A stretch of 64,000 nucleotides of DNA from Anaeromyces robustus (GCA_002104895.1 MCFG01000221.1:17501-81500), one strand, 5' to 3'; shown: positions 1 to 16,128, counted from the stretch's first letter. Numbers and translations are program-made. The notes: generated from the sequence alone by a model not told the origin.

Positions 1-90
1 ATATTTTTAATATAATTTTCCACTTAGACACCTTAAAATAATTATTATTAATTTTTTATTATTATTTATTATTAATTATTTTTTATTATA

Positions 91-136
91 TATTATATTA
101 TATTATATTATATTATATTATATTATATTATATTAT
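91..136. repeat. (TATTA)n microsatellite
   Basis: A pentanucleotide TATTA tract of roughly nine copies inside the intergenic desert. No gene context. Confidence 0.8.
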
Positions 137-1794
137 ACAATAATATTAATTGATTTTTTTTAATTTATCATCAACTTAAACATTTATTATTAAATATATA
201 ATTTATTATTAAAAAAAATAAATATAAACCTTAATCAATAGTTAAAAGGAATAAATAAATTATATAATTATATATATAAATGAATAAATCTATTAGAATA
301 AATAAATTATTATATTAAAATAAGTAAATAAAAAAATATATATATAAAGATGGTTTAATTATATAACAAGAACTGTTAATGTAATGTCTATTCTTTTTTT
401 TTTTTTTTTTGAAAAAAGAAAGGATGTTCATTTAAATAATAATAATAATAATATTATTTTTTAACTATTTATCCTTTTTTTGTTTTTGATAATGATTATG
501 ATAATTAATCAACTAACCATTATGAACGATTTTAATTTTTTAATTTTTGAAATACAAAAATACAAAAATATTATTATTAAATGATAAGAACACAAAAAAT
601 CAAAAAAAATCAAAAAAAGGGTTTTATTATTTATTTAATATTTAATATTTAATATTTATTATTGTGTATTTAATATTTATTTAGTATTTTATTATTGTGT
701 ATTTATTATTATGTATTTATTATTGTGTATAAAAATATATTATTTTTCATAGAATTATCGATTTAGATAATTATAATTAATAAATAATAATTAATAATAA
801 ATAATAAATAATAAATAATAATAATTAATAATAATAAAAACAACAACAACTCTTTTTATACTCTTTTTTTTTTTTTTTTTTAGCATAAATATAAACTAAA
901 TATTTTTAAAAAAAGTAAAAATTAATTCAATTATTATTATTTAATTATACTATTTTATTATATTATTTTATTTTGTAACAACTTTTTTTTTTTTTCTCTT
1001 TTATTAAATTTTTAAATTAATTTTTTTGTATTTTTTTTGTTCAAAGTAATTGTTAATAAATAATAGTTAATAATAATAAAAAAAATTAAAACCTAAATTT
1101 ATATATATAGACATACATACATTTTAAAAAATAATAATAATTTATAAAAAGATATTTTATTAATTATTTTATATATAAAAGAATTCAAAAGTAGAAAATA
1201 AATATTATTTAGTAATAATACATATCATACATAATTAATAATACATATCATACATAAATATTATAAAATAAAATTAGTTATTCTAGTATTAATAATATTA
1301 ATAATACTAATAATATAAAAAAAAAAAAAACAAAACTTATTATTCTAACTATAATTATAATATAATAAAAAAAAATTAATTAAGCCTTCTTATAATATTG
1401 ATTTAATAATAACTTATTAATAATTATATAATATATTATTATATATTATTATTATATTTATATTCTATTATTGTATTATAAATTATAAATTATATACAAT
1501 TTATATAATTTTGTACTTTTTTCAATTAAATTAAAAAGTCATGATATCTTTTTAAATTGAAAAAAAAAAAAAAAAAAAATGTCATTCCTTTCAATATTCC
1601 AATATTCCAAAATCTATATTCATCATATTTATAAAATAAATATACACAATTTTACAAATTTACAATATTGTATGTAATGTATTAAATAATGTATTTATTA
1701 AATAATGTATTCATCATTTTAACTTTTTTTCTTTAACAAAAAAAAAAAGTGAATACAAATAAAATTTAATTTTAGTAATTTTAGTAGATAAAAA

Positions 1795-1832
<38 letters not shown>

Positions 1833-4506
1833 AATTAGCCAAAGATTTTTAGATTTAAGATTTATTCTATAGTATTAGTATTATTATTATTAGTATTAAT
1901 AATTATACTATAATGGTATATCAAATAAATAAATAAATAAATAAATAATATAAATTAATAGTAAAATTAATAATAATCATAATATTTTTGTACATTTTTA
2001 TTTTTTAATTATTTTTGTACATAAAACATTTTTTAATTTTTAATTTTTAATTTTTTTTAAATTTTAAATTTTAATTTTTTAATTTGGAATTTTAAATTTA
2101 ATTTGATAGTATCTTGTTTAAATAAAAAAAAAAACTAATTCTTTGTTGATTTTAATTTATTTTTATCATAAAGAAAAAAGAGAAATTTTTATCAACTTTA
2201 TTCATATTAAAAAATAATAATTAATAATAAATAATAAATAATAAATAATAATAATAATAGTATTAATAATAATAATAGTATTAATATTATTAATATTATT
2301 ATTTTGCTTTTTATTTTATATTTATTATTTTTTTTTATTATTAGTTAATAACTACATTTTTTACTTTTATTATTTTTAAAAATAATTTTTTTTTACTTTT
2401 AAAAAATTTCATTTTTTTTTAAAAAAAAAAGAGTGTGAGTCATAGTCATTTAAAAAAAAAATTCTATCCTAAAACTCCATGTCATCATCATCATCATTAT
2501 CATTACCATGAAGATAAAAAAAAATGTATTTGAAAGTTGTATATTGTTAAGTAATGTATCAATTATCAAGTAATGTTGTATCAAACAAAAAGGTTTTTTT
2601 TTTTTTTAAAGTTTTAAGATTAGAGTTTTACCATAATTTTATCATAAATATATATATAAAATAATAAGAATTTAATAAAACCAAATTTAATTTAATTTAT
2701 ATATATATATAACTATAATCATTTAATATCTTATTTTCATTTTCATTCTTATTCTCATTATATTAAAGTTAATATCATTTCATCATTTCATCATCCGTCA
2801 TCCATCAACCATCAACACTAATTCATTTTTAAATTATTATTTTTAATTTATTAATGTATATGTATAAATAATGCTTTTTTTTTTTTTTTTTTGTATGCAA
2901 TCCCTCCATAAAAAAAAACATAAAAATAAAAAATAAAAATAAAAAAACCATAAACTAATTTTTTTATTATTTATGATAAAATAAAGTTAATATATTTTAT
3001 AAAATAAAATAAATTTAAAAAATATTATACCTATAAAAATAAAAATAATAATAAATAATAAAAAGTAGGATAAATAATAAAATAATAAAATGATAAAATG
3101 ATAAAATGATGATTTAATATTTAATATTGAATATTCATTATTTAATTAAATGGCATGTTTTTAATATTTTAATTTTTTTTTTTATTTTTAAGAATAATAT
3201 TAAAAAAAAAAAGAAATGGAATTTTCCTTTTATATAATAGAAAAAAAATTTTTTTTTTTTCATTTAATGTTTCTATCCTATAATAAATATTTAAAAAATA
3301 ATTAATCAAAAAATAATTAATATTGAAATATTAATATTATAATAATTAATATTAATAATTTTATATATTAAAAAAAATAATAGAAAGAAAAAAGAAATGC
3401 TTAGGTATTTATGTAGTTTTTTTTTTTTAAAAAAAAAAAGTAGTATTTTTATAATAATTATAAAAAATAATAAAAAAATTGAATTGCCAACTTTTTTTTC
3501 TTTTTTAAAAATAAAATAAATAAAAAATAAACAAAAGGCAGTTAATAAAAAATAAATAATAAATAAATAAAAAAAAAAACAAAATAAAATTTAAAAAAAA
3601 AAAAAAAAACTATTTTTTAAAAAAATAAAAAAAAATTTTTTTTTTTTTTGATGTATAATTTTTTAATTAATAAAAAAAAATAAAATTATTTTTTTATAGC
3701 GTAAAATAGATTTATTTTATTTATTTATTAATTTATTTATTTATTCATTCATTTACTATAAAAATAAAAACAAAAATAAAAACAAACAAATAAAGAATGT
3801 TAATAATGTTGTAATTTTTTATTTTTTTTTTTAAGATTTTTTTCATTACTATAAATGTTAATATTTATTTATTTATTTAATTAAAATCAAGCAGTTTTTT
3901 TTTTTTCATTATTCAAATTTAACCTTTTTTTTTTTTTTTAATGATTTTAATTTAATTTATTAATCCATTTTTTTTTTAAAGCATAAAATTCAATCAATCA
4001 ATGAAAAAAAGAGAAAGTAAAGAATAATCGTTCCAATTTATTTCATTTAATTTATTTATTTAAAATAAAAAAAATGTAAAATGTAAAATGTCCACTTTAA
4101 ATTAATATTTTTTCATTCTTTTTATTCTTATTAATTATTTATTAATTATTATTAATTATTATTAATTATTATTATTTATTATTTATTATTTATTATTAAT
4201 TATAATACCTTTTATTTCTATTATTTTTTTTAATTACATTAATTTTTAATTTTTACTATAAACAGAATAAATCTTAGAAAACTATAAAATTAAAATTTAT
4301 TATTTATTAATATTAATTTTTTATTTATTTTTTATTAAAATAAAATAAAAAAAAGAATAATTATAATATCATATATTAATATTATTAATTTATCAGGTAT
4401 AAATAATTATTATTACTTTATTATTAATTTATACATAAAAAAAAACAATTTGGAAGAATAAAAATGAAATACTAAAAATTAAACTAGAAGAAAATAAAAT
4501 AATAAT

Positions 4507-4537
<31 letters not shown>

Positions 4538-7500
4538 GATTTACATTACATTTGCAAAATAATCATAATCATCAAGAAAATTAATTATCATTATTAGTAT
4601 TATTATTATTAAAAAAAACTTTTTTTTTTTTAGCTTATTCTAATTATTATATCATAATTCGTAGAACATCTTTTTTAATTCATAGAACATCTTTTTCTTC
4701 TTTTTTATTTTATTTTAGGTTTATTAGAAATACAATATAAATACATATAATAAAAAGAATGTCTTAAATAGGAAATAAATTATAAAATATAAATATATAT
4801 AAGAAGAAGAAGAAAAAAAAAAAAAGAAAAAAAGGAAATATTCTTGATTTATTTATTTTTCATTTTATTTGTTTTTTTTTTATTCTTTTATTTCAAATTT
4901 TTACATCTAAACATCTCTACAAGTAAAAAAAAAAAAAAAAACAAGTAATACAAGGAAATAATTAAACAGAAAATAACATAAAATAAAATAAAATAAAATA
5001 ATAAAAAAAACATATATAGTGATATAAGAGAAAATATAAAAAAATTATTAAAAATTTTTTTAAAAATTAAATAAATAATGTCAAATATTTTGTTTTTTTA
5101 TTTTTTAAAAATTCTTTTAATTAATTAATTAATTATTTTATTTAATTAAAGAATGAAAAATTTGAAAGTTCTATAGAAAAAGTGATAAATTTAAAAAAAA
5201 AAAAAAATTTTTTTCATTTTCATTTTGTATTTTATTTTAATATTTTAATATTTTGAAATTTTTATCCTTTTTTTTTATTTTATTTTGTATTTTGAAAAAA
5301 CAAAAAAAAAATTTTTTTTTTTTTTTTTTACCATTTTTTTGTACTACGAAACAAATAAAAAACTTAATTTTTTAAAAAAATTTTTTTTTATATAGATTAA
5401 AAAAGGAAAAAAAAAAGAAAAAACAAAAAAAATAGAAAAATAGAAGAAACAAAAAATAAAGAAAAGAGGGAAAATATTTAAAATATTTCTTATTTTCTTT
5501 TTTTCTTATTTATTTAAAATAAAAATAAAAATAAAAAATAAAAATAAGAAATAATTATTTATTATTATTATCTTTATTATTATTTTTTTTAATTAAATAT
5601 ATAAAGTTTAAAAATTTCTGGGCATTTGTTCACTTATTAATTTATTTTTAAAGAAAAAGATTATTCTTTTTTATTATTATTATTATTATTAATATTATTG
5701 ATTTTAAATATTTTATTATTTTTACTTTTCTTATTATTATTCTTATTTTTTTTATTTTATTTTTTTTCCTAATTTTAATTTATATTATTTTATTTTATTC
5801 TTTTTTCTCTCTCTATCATATTCTTATTCTTTTATTCTTATTATTCATTCATTCTTTTTTTTTTTTTTTTATTGATGTACGTCCCGTCTACTTTACAATA
5901 TATTTTTTATATAAATTTTTAAGGAATAAATTTATAATGAAAGTTTCAAAATAAAATAAAAATTTTAAAATAAAATAAAATAAAAATAATAAATCAAATA
6001 TTATAATACACATATAATTTATCCGTAATTAATAAAGTAAATTAATAAAATTATGGTATTTTAGTCATTATTCATTTAATCATCATTTTTTATTTAATCA
6101 TTATTATGTATTTAAAGTTTTAGTTTTATTATTTAAAAAAAAAAAGTTTTTTATTTTTTAATTATCACAGTTTTTTATTTATTATTCTTATTTATTTATT
6201 TTTATTTTTATTATTATTTTCTTATTTGTTCTGTTATTAATAATTTAATTATTAAGAATATCTTATATAATTAAAAATTAATTACTTATATAGCCAAAAA
6301 ATAATTTTTTTTAAAATAAATAGAGAAAAAAAAGGGCTTTTTTTTTTTATTTTTACTTTTTTTTTAATGATGATAATAAATTATTTTAATAAAATATTCT
6401 ATTTTATTATAGATAATAAAAGTAAAATGAAAAAAATATTATAACTTTCATTTGTAGTTTTTTTTTTTTTTTTTTTTTCCATTAGATTCTTTTAATTTTT
6501 TTTTATGGTTTTCATTTTAATTTCTAGGTATTAAAATTTCATAACGATTTTTTTTATTAATTATAATTAAATTTCTTTTTATAATCATTATAAATATATA
6601 TACATATATATATATATATTTTAAAAAAAGAATCTATTATATATATTAATATTGATTTTATTTATATATTATATTTATCTTTATTATTACAATAATCATA
6701 GCTTCGGAAAAAAATTTTTTTTATTAGATTATTGAATTGTAATTGTCTTATTTTAATGATTGTAAAGATATATAAAAGGTAGTTTTTTTTTTTTTTTTTT
6801 ACATAATAATGTATGATGTGTATATTTTTTTTTATGATATATTCTCTCTTTTTTTTATTTTATATTTTATTTTTTGAATTATAGAATTATCACGTATGGA
6901 AAAAATAAATGATATAATAGTTTTCTTTTTCTTTGAATTTTAAAAAATATTTCATTAAAAAAATTCAAAATAATTTTTAAAAAATAATGAAAATGGATTA
7001 TAATTAAAGATTAATATATAATATAAAATAATATATATAAAAATGGCTTTTATTTTATATTCACTTATAATCATTAATAGTAAAATATTAAGAAATTTTA
7101 AATTGAACCACTATCTATCATCTACCATCTACCATTAAGTTTAATTATTTTTAATAATATATAATATAAATATTTAAAAAAAATAAATTTATATATATAT
7201 ATTTTCATATATTCATATTTTATGGTTAAAAGAAGTAAAGTTAAAATAAATTTATATACATATATATATATATTATTTTATATACTCATGTTTTATGATA
7301 AAATATTAATAATAATTCATTTTTTTTTTAAAATTCATTAAATATATAAATATATAAATAAAAAAAAAAAAATTAAAAAATCTTATATTTATATTAATAA
7401 AACTATGTCAATGTCACAATAAATAATAATAAAAAATATAAAATATAAATAAAAAAAATTATGTATAATAAATATCTATCATCATAAAGAAATTCATTAA

Positions 7501-8061
7501 TTTTTTCAACACTTCTTTTTTTTTTTTCTTTTCTTTATTTTTATTTTATTTTATTTTATTATATATTTTTTTTACAATTAAAATTTATTATCATTCTATT
7601 TTATTCTTTAATTTTGGATAAAATTATTTTATATTTATATTATTATAGTAATTTACCCGGGTTTAAATCTTTATAAAAGTGTTATATGCTGTTAATAACT
7701 TTATAATAAGTTATTTTTTTTTTTTTTATGACTTAACGACATTAATCTTCACTAAGCCAATTTTTTTTTACCATAGTTACATATTTTATATTTTATATTT
7801 ATAATTAATTAATTAATTAATTAATTTGTTTTTGGGGAGTGATTTATATATATTTAAATAAATAAATTAAATTAAATTAAATTAAATAAATTAAATTAAA
7901 TTTTACATAAATTTATGAAGAAAACTCATAAATTATATAAAAAATTCCATGGTATATCATTTAAAAAAACTTGTTGTTTAAATTGGAATGTTAATATAAT
8001 AAATTTTTTTTATAATTAAAAATGTGTAATTTTCACCAAAATATATTAAAAAAAAATTAAA

Positions 8062-8229
<168 letters not shown>

Positions 8230-9265
8230 AAATGAATGAATAATACTATTAAAAACATAAAATAAAATTTCATACATACATATTATATTATAATATATAT
8301 TAATATATATACATATCTATATAAAATGTATTTAATATATTTTAATTAAAAAAAAAAGATTACAATATTTAGTTTTTTTTTTTTACAAATTAAATTATTT
8401 TATAATTAATATTAATAGTAATATTAATATTTTTAATATTATTATTATTATTTTTATTTTTTTACTTCGTTAAATGTAAATTATATTTCAACTTATTATT
8501 CTTTTTAAATGTTAATGATTAAAAAATAATGGTAATATAAAAATTCAAAGTTGTTTTTTTTTTTTTAAAGGGAGAATATATATATTTTAATACAATTAAA
8601 TAGGATTGTTTTTTTTAAAAAAAAAGAAAGAATATTAGGTAATTAATAGAAAAGAAAAATTTAATATTATTTATTTATTTTATAATTTTAAAATTTTGTT
8701 TTTATTTTTATTTTTATTTTTTTATTTTTTTTTTTTTATTTTTTATTTTTTTTTTTTCAATAATATTAAATATATCTTCATATATTTTTTTTTTTTACAA
8801 TAATATTAAATTTATAATCAAAAAAAAAAAAAAAAAAAAAAAAAAGTGAATTTTGCAAAAGGAAATTTTATTTACAGATATAAATATATATAAACAGTAT
8901 ATTTAAACAGTAATTTTAAACAGTAATTTTAAACAATATATTTAAACAGTATATTTAAACAGTATTTTAAAACAATATTTTTAAACAGGATTTAAAAATA
9001 GTAAAAATAATAACAATAATAACCATAACAATAATAATATTATAATATTATATATAAAAAAATATTGGATATTTAAAGAGAACATAAACATAATATAAAT
9101 ATAAATATAAATAAAAACATAAACATATATATAAATATATATAATAATTTATAATTAAATAATTTAATTATTATTTATTTTTTTTTCTTCGAAAGAAAAA
9201 ACAATAAAATTGACTTTATCATAATAATAATAATAATAATAACAAAAGAATTTTACTAAATAAAT

Positions 9266-11765
9266 ATGCAACAACAACCAATACAAAATAGTCAAGAAAA
9301 TGAAGAACAAATAACTATTCCTCGAAGTACGGAAACTCCAGAAACTATATTTAAAGCCATAAAAACTATTTTAGATAAATCACCTAATGCTATACGTAAC
9401 TATTTTAGAAAAAGAAAAATTGATATTGCTAATATTAGTGGTGATATTAATCCTTTAATAAAAGCTATTGAAGAAGATTATCCTTTAGATAAAATACATG
9501 CTTTAATGAAAAATTTTTCTTCTATTAAAAATAAAAAACATATCACTAAAACTGATATAGAAGAAATAAAAATAGAACTTAAACTTCATCATCTTATTAC
9601 TGATATTATTTGTGATGGCGATGAAATAGAATTGAAACATTTTCTTGAAAAAGAAAGTATTAATTTAAATTTTTTTAAAACGTTTAATAATCCTTTATTT
9701 TTTGCTATTTTACAAAATCAATCGGTCGGTATTATAAAAACTCTTTTACACCATAATATTAATATAAATATTAATGATCTTTTTGGTAATTCTCCACTAG
9801 CCAATACCGTAATTATTAATAATAAAACTGTTTTTAATTTACTTTTGGAATACGGAGCGGATGTTAACCTTTTAAATTATCGAAAGGAAACCCCTTTATT
9901 ATTTGTTATAAAAAATAAATTATTGAAAAGTAAATATTATCTTTCCAAATTTTTGGAATATAATGTTAATGTAGATAATAAAGATAAAGATAGTAATACT
10001 ATTCTAATGTATTTTTCTAAAGCTAGTCAAGTGGACTATGCTAATTTTTTATTAAATCAAATCATTTTAAATCATACCCTAATTATCAATCTTATTACTC
10101 TAGGTAAAAATGGTATAGGGATTGATAGGGATCAATTAAATCAACTTTTAAATAGTGGTTATTCTAAAATAACGGTAGATACTACAGATTTTCATTTAAA
10201 AACACCTTTAATGTTTGCTTGTGAAAATAAATGTTATCCTCTTGTGAAAACACTTTTAACTTTTAAAGCTAATGTGAATCATGAAGATATTAGTGGTAAT
10301 ACACCTTTATTTTATGCTATTCATAGTCAAGCCTATGATATTGCTAAATTATTATTAGATACCGGGAAAGTTGAAATTAATCATAAAAATAAAAATGATA
10401 ATACCGAAATGTTTATGGCTTGTGTTCATAATGATCCTGAAATTGTCGATCTTTTAGTGGAGCATCATTCTGAGGTGAATGCTATTAATCTTCGAGGTCA
10501 ATTTCCTGTACATGCTGCTACCATTAATGGTAATTTAGAGACGTTAAAAGCTTTATGTCGACATGGTGCTAATATTGAAGCCGAAAATTTAATAGGTAAT
10601 CAATGTTTTTCCATTGCTTGTATTAATGAAAAATTTGATATTATGAAGTATCTGTTGGAGGAACAAAAAATAGATTATAATCATATTAATTATAGTGGGG
10701 ATACGGCCCTTCATCAAAGTTGTATTTTACAAAAAATAGAAGTCGTGAAATATTTATTGAATTTAGAAGGCATTGAAATGGATTTACCCAATAGTAGTGG
10801 ATATACCCCTTTCCTTATTGCTTGTAATAAAAATAATATTGAAATGGTGAAATTATTTTTGGATAAACCGGAATTTATTAATTTTAATGCCAAAAATCAT
10901 GGAGAAGATTTTGCCCTTTATTTTGCTACTTTTTATAAAAATTTAGAATTAATAAAATTATTATTGGATCATCATTTAGATATGTATATGGAAAGAAATT
11001 TCAAAAAATATAGTTGTTGTACGCCTTTCCTTATTGCCTGTTCTTATTATGGTAGTGTAGAAATGATGCAAATTTTTATTGATTATGGTATTGATGTGAA
11101 TCGTCCAAATTCCATTGGTATTTATCCTATTGATTTTGCTTGTAAATCAGATCAATTAGAACATGTCCATTTTTTATTAAAACATGGTGCTAATCCAAAT
11201 GTACGTTCTTTAAATACTACCCCATTAATTCAAGCTTGTGTGGATAATAATATTGAATTTGTTAAAGAATTAGTAGAAAATGGTGGAGCAGATGTTAATT
11301 TTACTAATGATGAAGAACTTAATCCTCTTGTACTTCTTTGTAATGAAACCGATCAAGAAAATCATACCATTATTCAATATCTTATCGATCATGAAGCAAA
11401 TCTTTATTGTAAAGATAATTGTGGTAATTGTTTACTTTATCTTGTTAAAAATACGAATAAAGTCGATAAAGAAGAAGTTTATGATATTTTAGTTCATGGG
11501 TATAAAACAAGAAATGATTATAAAATAAAATGTCCAGATACCACAAGTTTTATTGCTAATTATGATAGTTATCATTGTCTTATGAAAGAAATTAAGAATA
11601 ATAATAATAATAATGAAAATAATGAAAATAATAATGATAATGATGATAATACCAATAATACTAATAATCATACTAATCCTAATAATGATAATACCACTTT
11701 TACTATAAATAATATTGATAATAATAATAATAATACCACTTCAACGATAAATAATATTGATAATG

Positions 11766-11835
<70 letters not shown>

Positions 11836-14053
11836 CACTTCAACGATAAATGATATTGATATTGATAATAATACCACTTCAATTATAAATAATATTGATA
11901 ATGATAATGATAATGATAATGATAATGATAATGATAATGATAATGATAATGATGATATGGATATCGAGAATATTACGGTAGATACTCAAATTATTTTACA
12001 AAAATTTACTCAAGAAGAAATAAATCATGCTTTCTTACATGCATGTATTATGGGTAAATTAAATGATGTTAAATTACTTTTTAAACTTTTCCCATCAATT
12101 GATATTAATGTACGTGAAACTAATGGGGATATTCCATTAATTATTGCATGTCAAACAGGAAAAGCTGAATTAGCTATGCTTTTATTAGATCATGGTGCCG
12201 ATCCAAATTTAATTTGTGAATGTGGTAGTACCGCATTATATGTTGCAACTTTTTCTTATGATCGTCATAATAGTATGGAATTAATGAGATCTTTAATGGA
12301 ACATGGAGCAAATCCAAATATTTTATGTCAATATTATCTTACTTCATTAATGGTAGCTTGTAAAAATAATTTAATACCCGTAGTCAAATTATTTTTAGAA
12401 TATCATGCTGATGTCAATATACAAGATTCTGAAGGTTATACCTCATTAATGATGGCTTGTAGTCGTAATAATTTAAATCTTGTTAAAGTATTATTAAGTC
12501 ATGAATCTACAGATATTAATAAACCTACCAAGGAAGGATGTACCCCTTTAATGAGAGCTTGTCAAATTAAAAATGTTGATATTACCGTAGCTTTAATTGA
12601 AGCAGGAGCAGATATTTATGCTATCGATGAAGATCAACAAACTGCACTTCATTGTGCCTGTGATAGAAAATTAATGAAAATAGTAGAAAAATTTTTAAAT
12701 CATCAATATAAATTAGATTTATTACAAGAAGATGCTCATGGATTTACACCCTATCATCGAATAAAATTAAATGGTGATGTAAAATATTTACAAAAAATTA
12801 TTGATTATGAAATGGATTATTTAAATCATTTAATCCATTATTATCAAGATTTTCATCAAAAATTAGATTTACCAGAAGAAGCTAAATATTATTTAGGTCC
12901 AAAAGCTTATGATCAATTTGATCTTGTTTCTTCATCATCATCTTCTCCTCCTCCTCCTTCACCTTCACCTTCACCTTCTTCACCTTCTTCTTTACTTAAT
13001 GATCGTTCAATGATTTTAGAAGAGTTACAAAAAAAATTAAAATATATTCAAGTAGAAGGAGAAAATTTGAAAAAATATCTTGAATTAAAAAAGAAATTTA
13101 GGTTAAATACTTTAAATTATAAAGAATTAACTTCTGAAGATATTGATATTTTATTGATTTATGCAAGTATATATTTAGATGTTAAAATTATTTATCAACT
13201 TTTTAATGTTAAAGATAAACAATATCCTGAATTACCTATTAATATTAATGCAACGGATCAAGATGGTAATACCTCATTACATTATATTTGTGGTAGTAAA
13301 AGTTTTTCATGGGATTATATTAATGCTTTAATAAGATTTTATCTTCGTCAACCCACTATTAATCCTAATCTTCAAAATAATAAAGGTTATACTCCATTGA
13401 TTTTAGCCTGTTATAATAGTAATGAAGATGTGGGTAAAATTTTACTTAATTATAAAGATATTAATGTTCATTTAGTGAATTTTAAAAATGAATCTGCATT
13501 AATTATGGCTTGTCGTTGTATAAAATTTGTATTATTAAAACAACTTTTAGAATGTCATGCAGAAGTTAATATACAAGATCATATCCATGGAGATACTCCT
13601 TTAACTATTATATCAAAATTTTATTATAGTTATCGTAGTTTACAATTATTGGTAGAAAGAGGGAAAGCCGATGTTAATTTATGTAATTGGAAAGGAGAAT
13701 CTCCATTATTAATATCCTGTCTTACAAATAATATTAATAATGTAAGATTATTTGTCGAACATGGAGCAAATCTTAATTTAAAAGAAAAAACTAAAGGATT
13801 ATGTCCATTAATGATTGTTTTTAATCGATTTAATTATTATTTAGCAAATTATTTTTTAGAACATGGTGCTGATATTAATTTAATTAATCATGAAGGAGAT
13901 ACCCCATTAATTTTTACTTGTAAACTTTATAATAAATATGGTTCAGAACTTTTATTACAATATCATGCTGATACCACTATTTCTAATTTAAAAGGACAAA
14001 CCGCTAAAGATATTTTAAATCAAAATCATTTTAATTTTGTTATAGGTTTATAA
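9266..14053 (+). CDS. Giant ankyrin-repeat protein (1595 aa)
   Basis: Single-exon frame encoding more than twenty ankyrin repeats. The ANK signature (G-x-TPL-x-x-AC ... V-x-LLL-x-x-GA-D/N-x-N) recurs from about residue 110 to the C terminus, for example the TPLMFAC, TPLFYAI and TPLILAC repeats. The solenoid is broken by an Asn/Asp-rich low-complexity insert at about residues 775-897, encoded by AAT and GATAAT microsatellites, and by a Ser/Pro run at about 1220-1243. No enzymatic domain, signal peptide or membrane segment is visible, so it is probably an intracellular protein-binding scaffold. The ATG chosen is the first in frame, after an A-rich leader with upstream stops. Codons are strongly A/T-ending, like the BUD6 gene. 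Ankyrin-repeat giants are commonly expanded in anaerobic fungal genomes (family knowledge); the specific partner is unknown. Confidence 0.93.
11595..11960 (+). repeat. Coding AAT and GATAAT microsatellites in ankyrin gene
   Basis: Trinucleotide AAT repeats (densest at about 11767-11832) and a GATAAT array (about 11898-11952) are translated in frame as Asn and Asn-Asp runs. They sit between two ankyrin blocks and act as a flexible linker. The length is likely variable between strains (inference). Confidence 0.9.
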
Positions 14054-14731
14054 AAAAAAAATGAACGAAAAAAAAAAAAAAAAATGAAAAAAAAAATAAA
14101 AGAAAAAAAAAAAATAACCAAAAAAATAACCAAAAAAAAAAAAAATAAATAAAAAAATTTTTAAAATTAAAAATTAAAATAAAAATAAAATATTAAAAAA
14201 TTTTTATAATATAAATATATTAAAGAATAATATATAGAGAAAGTAATATTAATAATATTAATATTACAAGTAGTTAATAATTTATAATAATTTTTACAAT
14301 AATTTACAATAATTTAATTAATTATATTTATCCATTTATTTATCATTATATATAAAATAAATTTCTATTAATTTTTTTTTTAAAAAAAAAATAAAAAAAA
14401 AACACGATATAAGTCAATAAAAAGAAAAAAAAAACAAGACTATTTTTATATTTGTTAAATTTTTTTTTTATATATATTTTTTATTTTATTATTTATTTTT
14501 TATTATTTTTTTTTTTTTTTTGCGAGTTTTATATAAAACTAAAAAATGCGTTGCAATTTTTTTTTTTTTTTTATAATAAATAAATATTTTAATTTTATTG
14601 GAAATTTATATATAGAAATATTTATATTATAAAAAAAAAAAAAAAATAATTAATTATTTTTTTTTTTTTTTTTTGTTTTTTTTGAAGCGAATCTAATAAA
14701 TTTTTTTTTTTGTTTTTGAAGCGAATCTAAT

Positions 14732-14781
<50 letters not shown>

Positions 14782-16128
14782 ACAAGCGGTATACTGAAAG
14801 AAATATTAAAAACTTAAAATTATATAATTAAAATTTTAAAAAAAAAAAATATTTATATTTATAAAAAAATAGTTAAATTAAATATCATTTTTTATCAATG
14901 TTTTTTAATAAATAAATATTGATAAAAAAAAAAAAAATTTTTTTTCTTTTTCTAAATATATATATATAATAATTAATAATTTTTAAGAATAGTTTTTTTT
15001 TTTTTTTTTTTTCTTAAGAAGCGAATCCATTAATATCAATTTTTTTTTTTAAAAAAAAAAATATTGATAAAAATTATTATATTATTATTTAAATGATAAA
15101 AATAAATATTAAAAAACAAAATAATTATAAAAAAAAAATTTTTTTTTTCTATATATTTTTTTAAAAAAAAAAAAATTAAAAACTATTATTAAATATTTTC
15201 TATAATAGAACTTTGATAATTATTTCTACGAAAATAAAAATAATCTTTTTTTTTATAATTATTTTTATTTACTAAATTTTTAATGTTTTGTTATTTGTTA
15301 TTTGTTGTTATTATTGGGATTTTTTTTGTGAAAAGGTGGAAACGATTATTTCTAATTTTCTTGTTCATAATTTTATTGTAACAAGTAAAAAAAAAAATTA
15401 AAAATAATCTTATATATATATATTTTATATTTTTTTGTATTATTATTATTATTATTCTTTTTTTTTTTTGTTATTTTGTTATTATGTTATTTTGATATAA
15501 ATAATAATTATATCAAATTATTTGTATTTTCTTTTAATGATAATGTTTTCTTTTATAATTTAGAAAACAATTATAATTAAAGAGATAATAAAAATAATAA
15601 TATTCTTTTTTGTTTTGTTTTTGGTTTTCTTTTTACTTTTTGGTTATTATTTTATTTTTCTTTCTTTCTTTCTTTTCTTTTCTTTTGTTATTTATAGTTT
15701 TGTATATGTTTTTTTTATTATTGTTATTATTTTTTGTTTGTTTGTTTCCTGTAAATGACTATTATTTATATTTTCTTTTACCATTTTAGAAAATAAAATA
15801 ATATTAATTACTTTAAGAAAAAAAACAAGTTATTATCTTTTTTTTTTTTTTTTTTTTTTTATAATCTTAAATTTACTAATAATTCATTTTTTTTCTTTGT
15901 AATTATAATGATTTGTAATTTGGTATTTGAAAAAAAATAAAAAACAATCTTTTAATTTCAAATCATACCCTATTTTAATAGAATATAATTGAATAAAAGT
16001 ATTGTTTTATGAAAAAAGAAATTATATATCAAACTAATAATTCTGATATATAATTATTTTGTTTTTTCTTTTCTTCTTCTTCTTTTTCAAAAAAAAAAAA
16101 AAAGAAGAAAAAAAAAGAAAAACAAATA
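14054..16128. other. Intergenic region downstream of ankyrin gene
   Basis: Convergent 3' region between the ankyrin gene (+) and the transporter-like gene (-). It is A/T-rich with long poly(A)/poly(T) runs and contains three copies of a short GAAGCGAATC motif (14684, 14718 and 15018). No coding sequence was recognised. Confidence 0.7.
14684..15027. repeat. Three copies of GAAGCGAATC within poly(T) tracts
   Basis: The motif occurs at 14684-14693, 14718-14727 and 15018-15027, each directly after a T-run. The first two copies share five more bases (CTAATA follows). In DNA with so little G+C, three copies of a 10-mer with five G/C are unlikely by chance. Function unknown. Confidence 0.6.
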
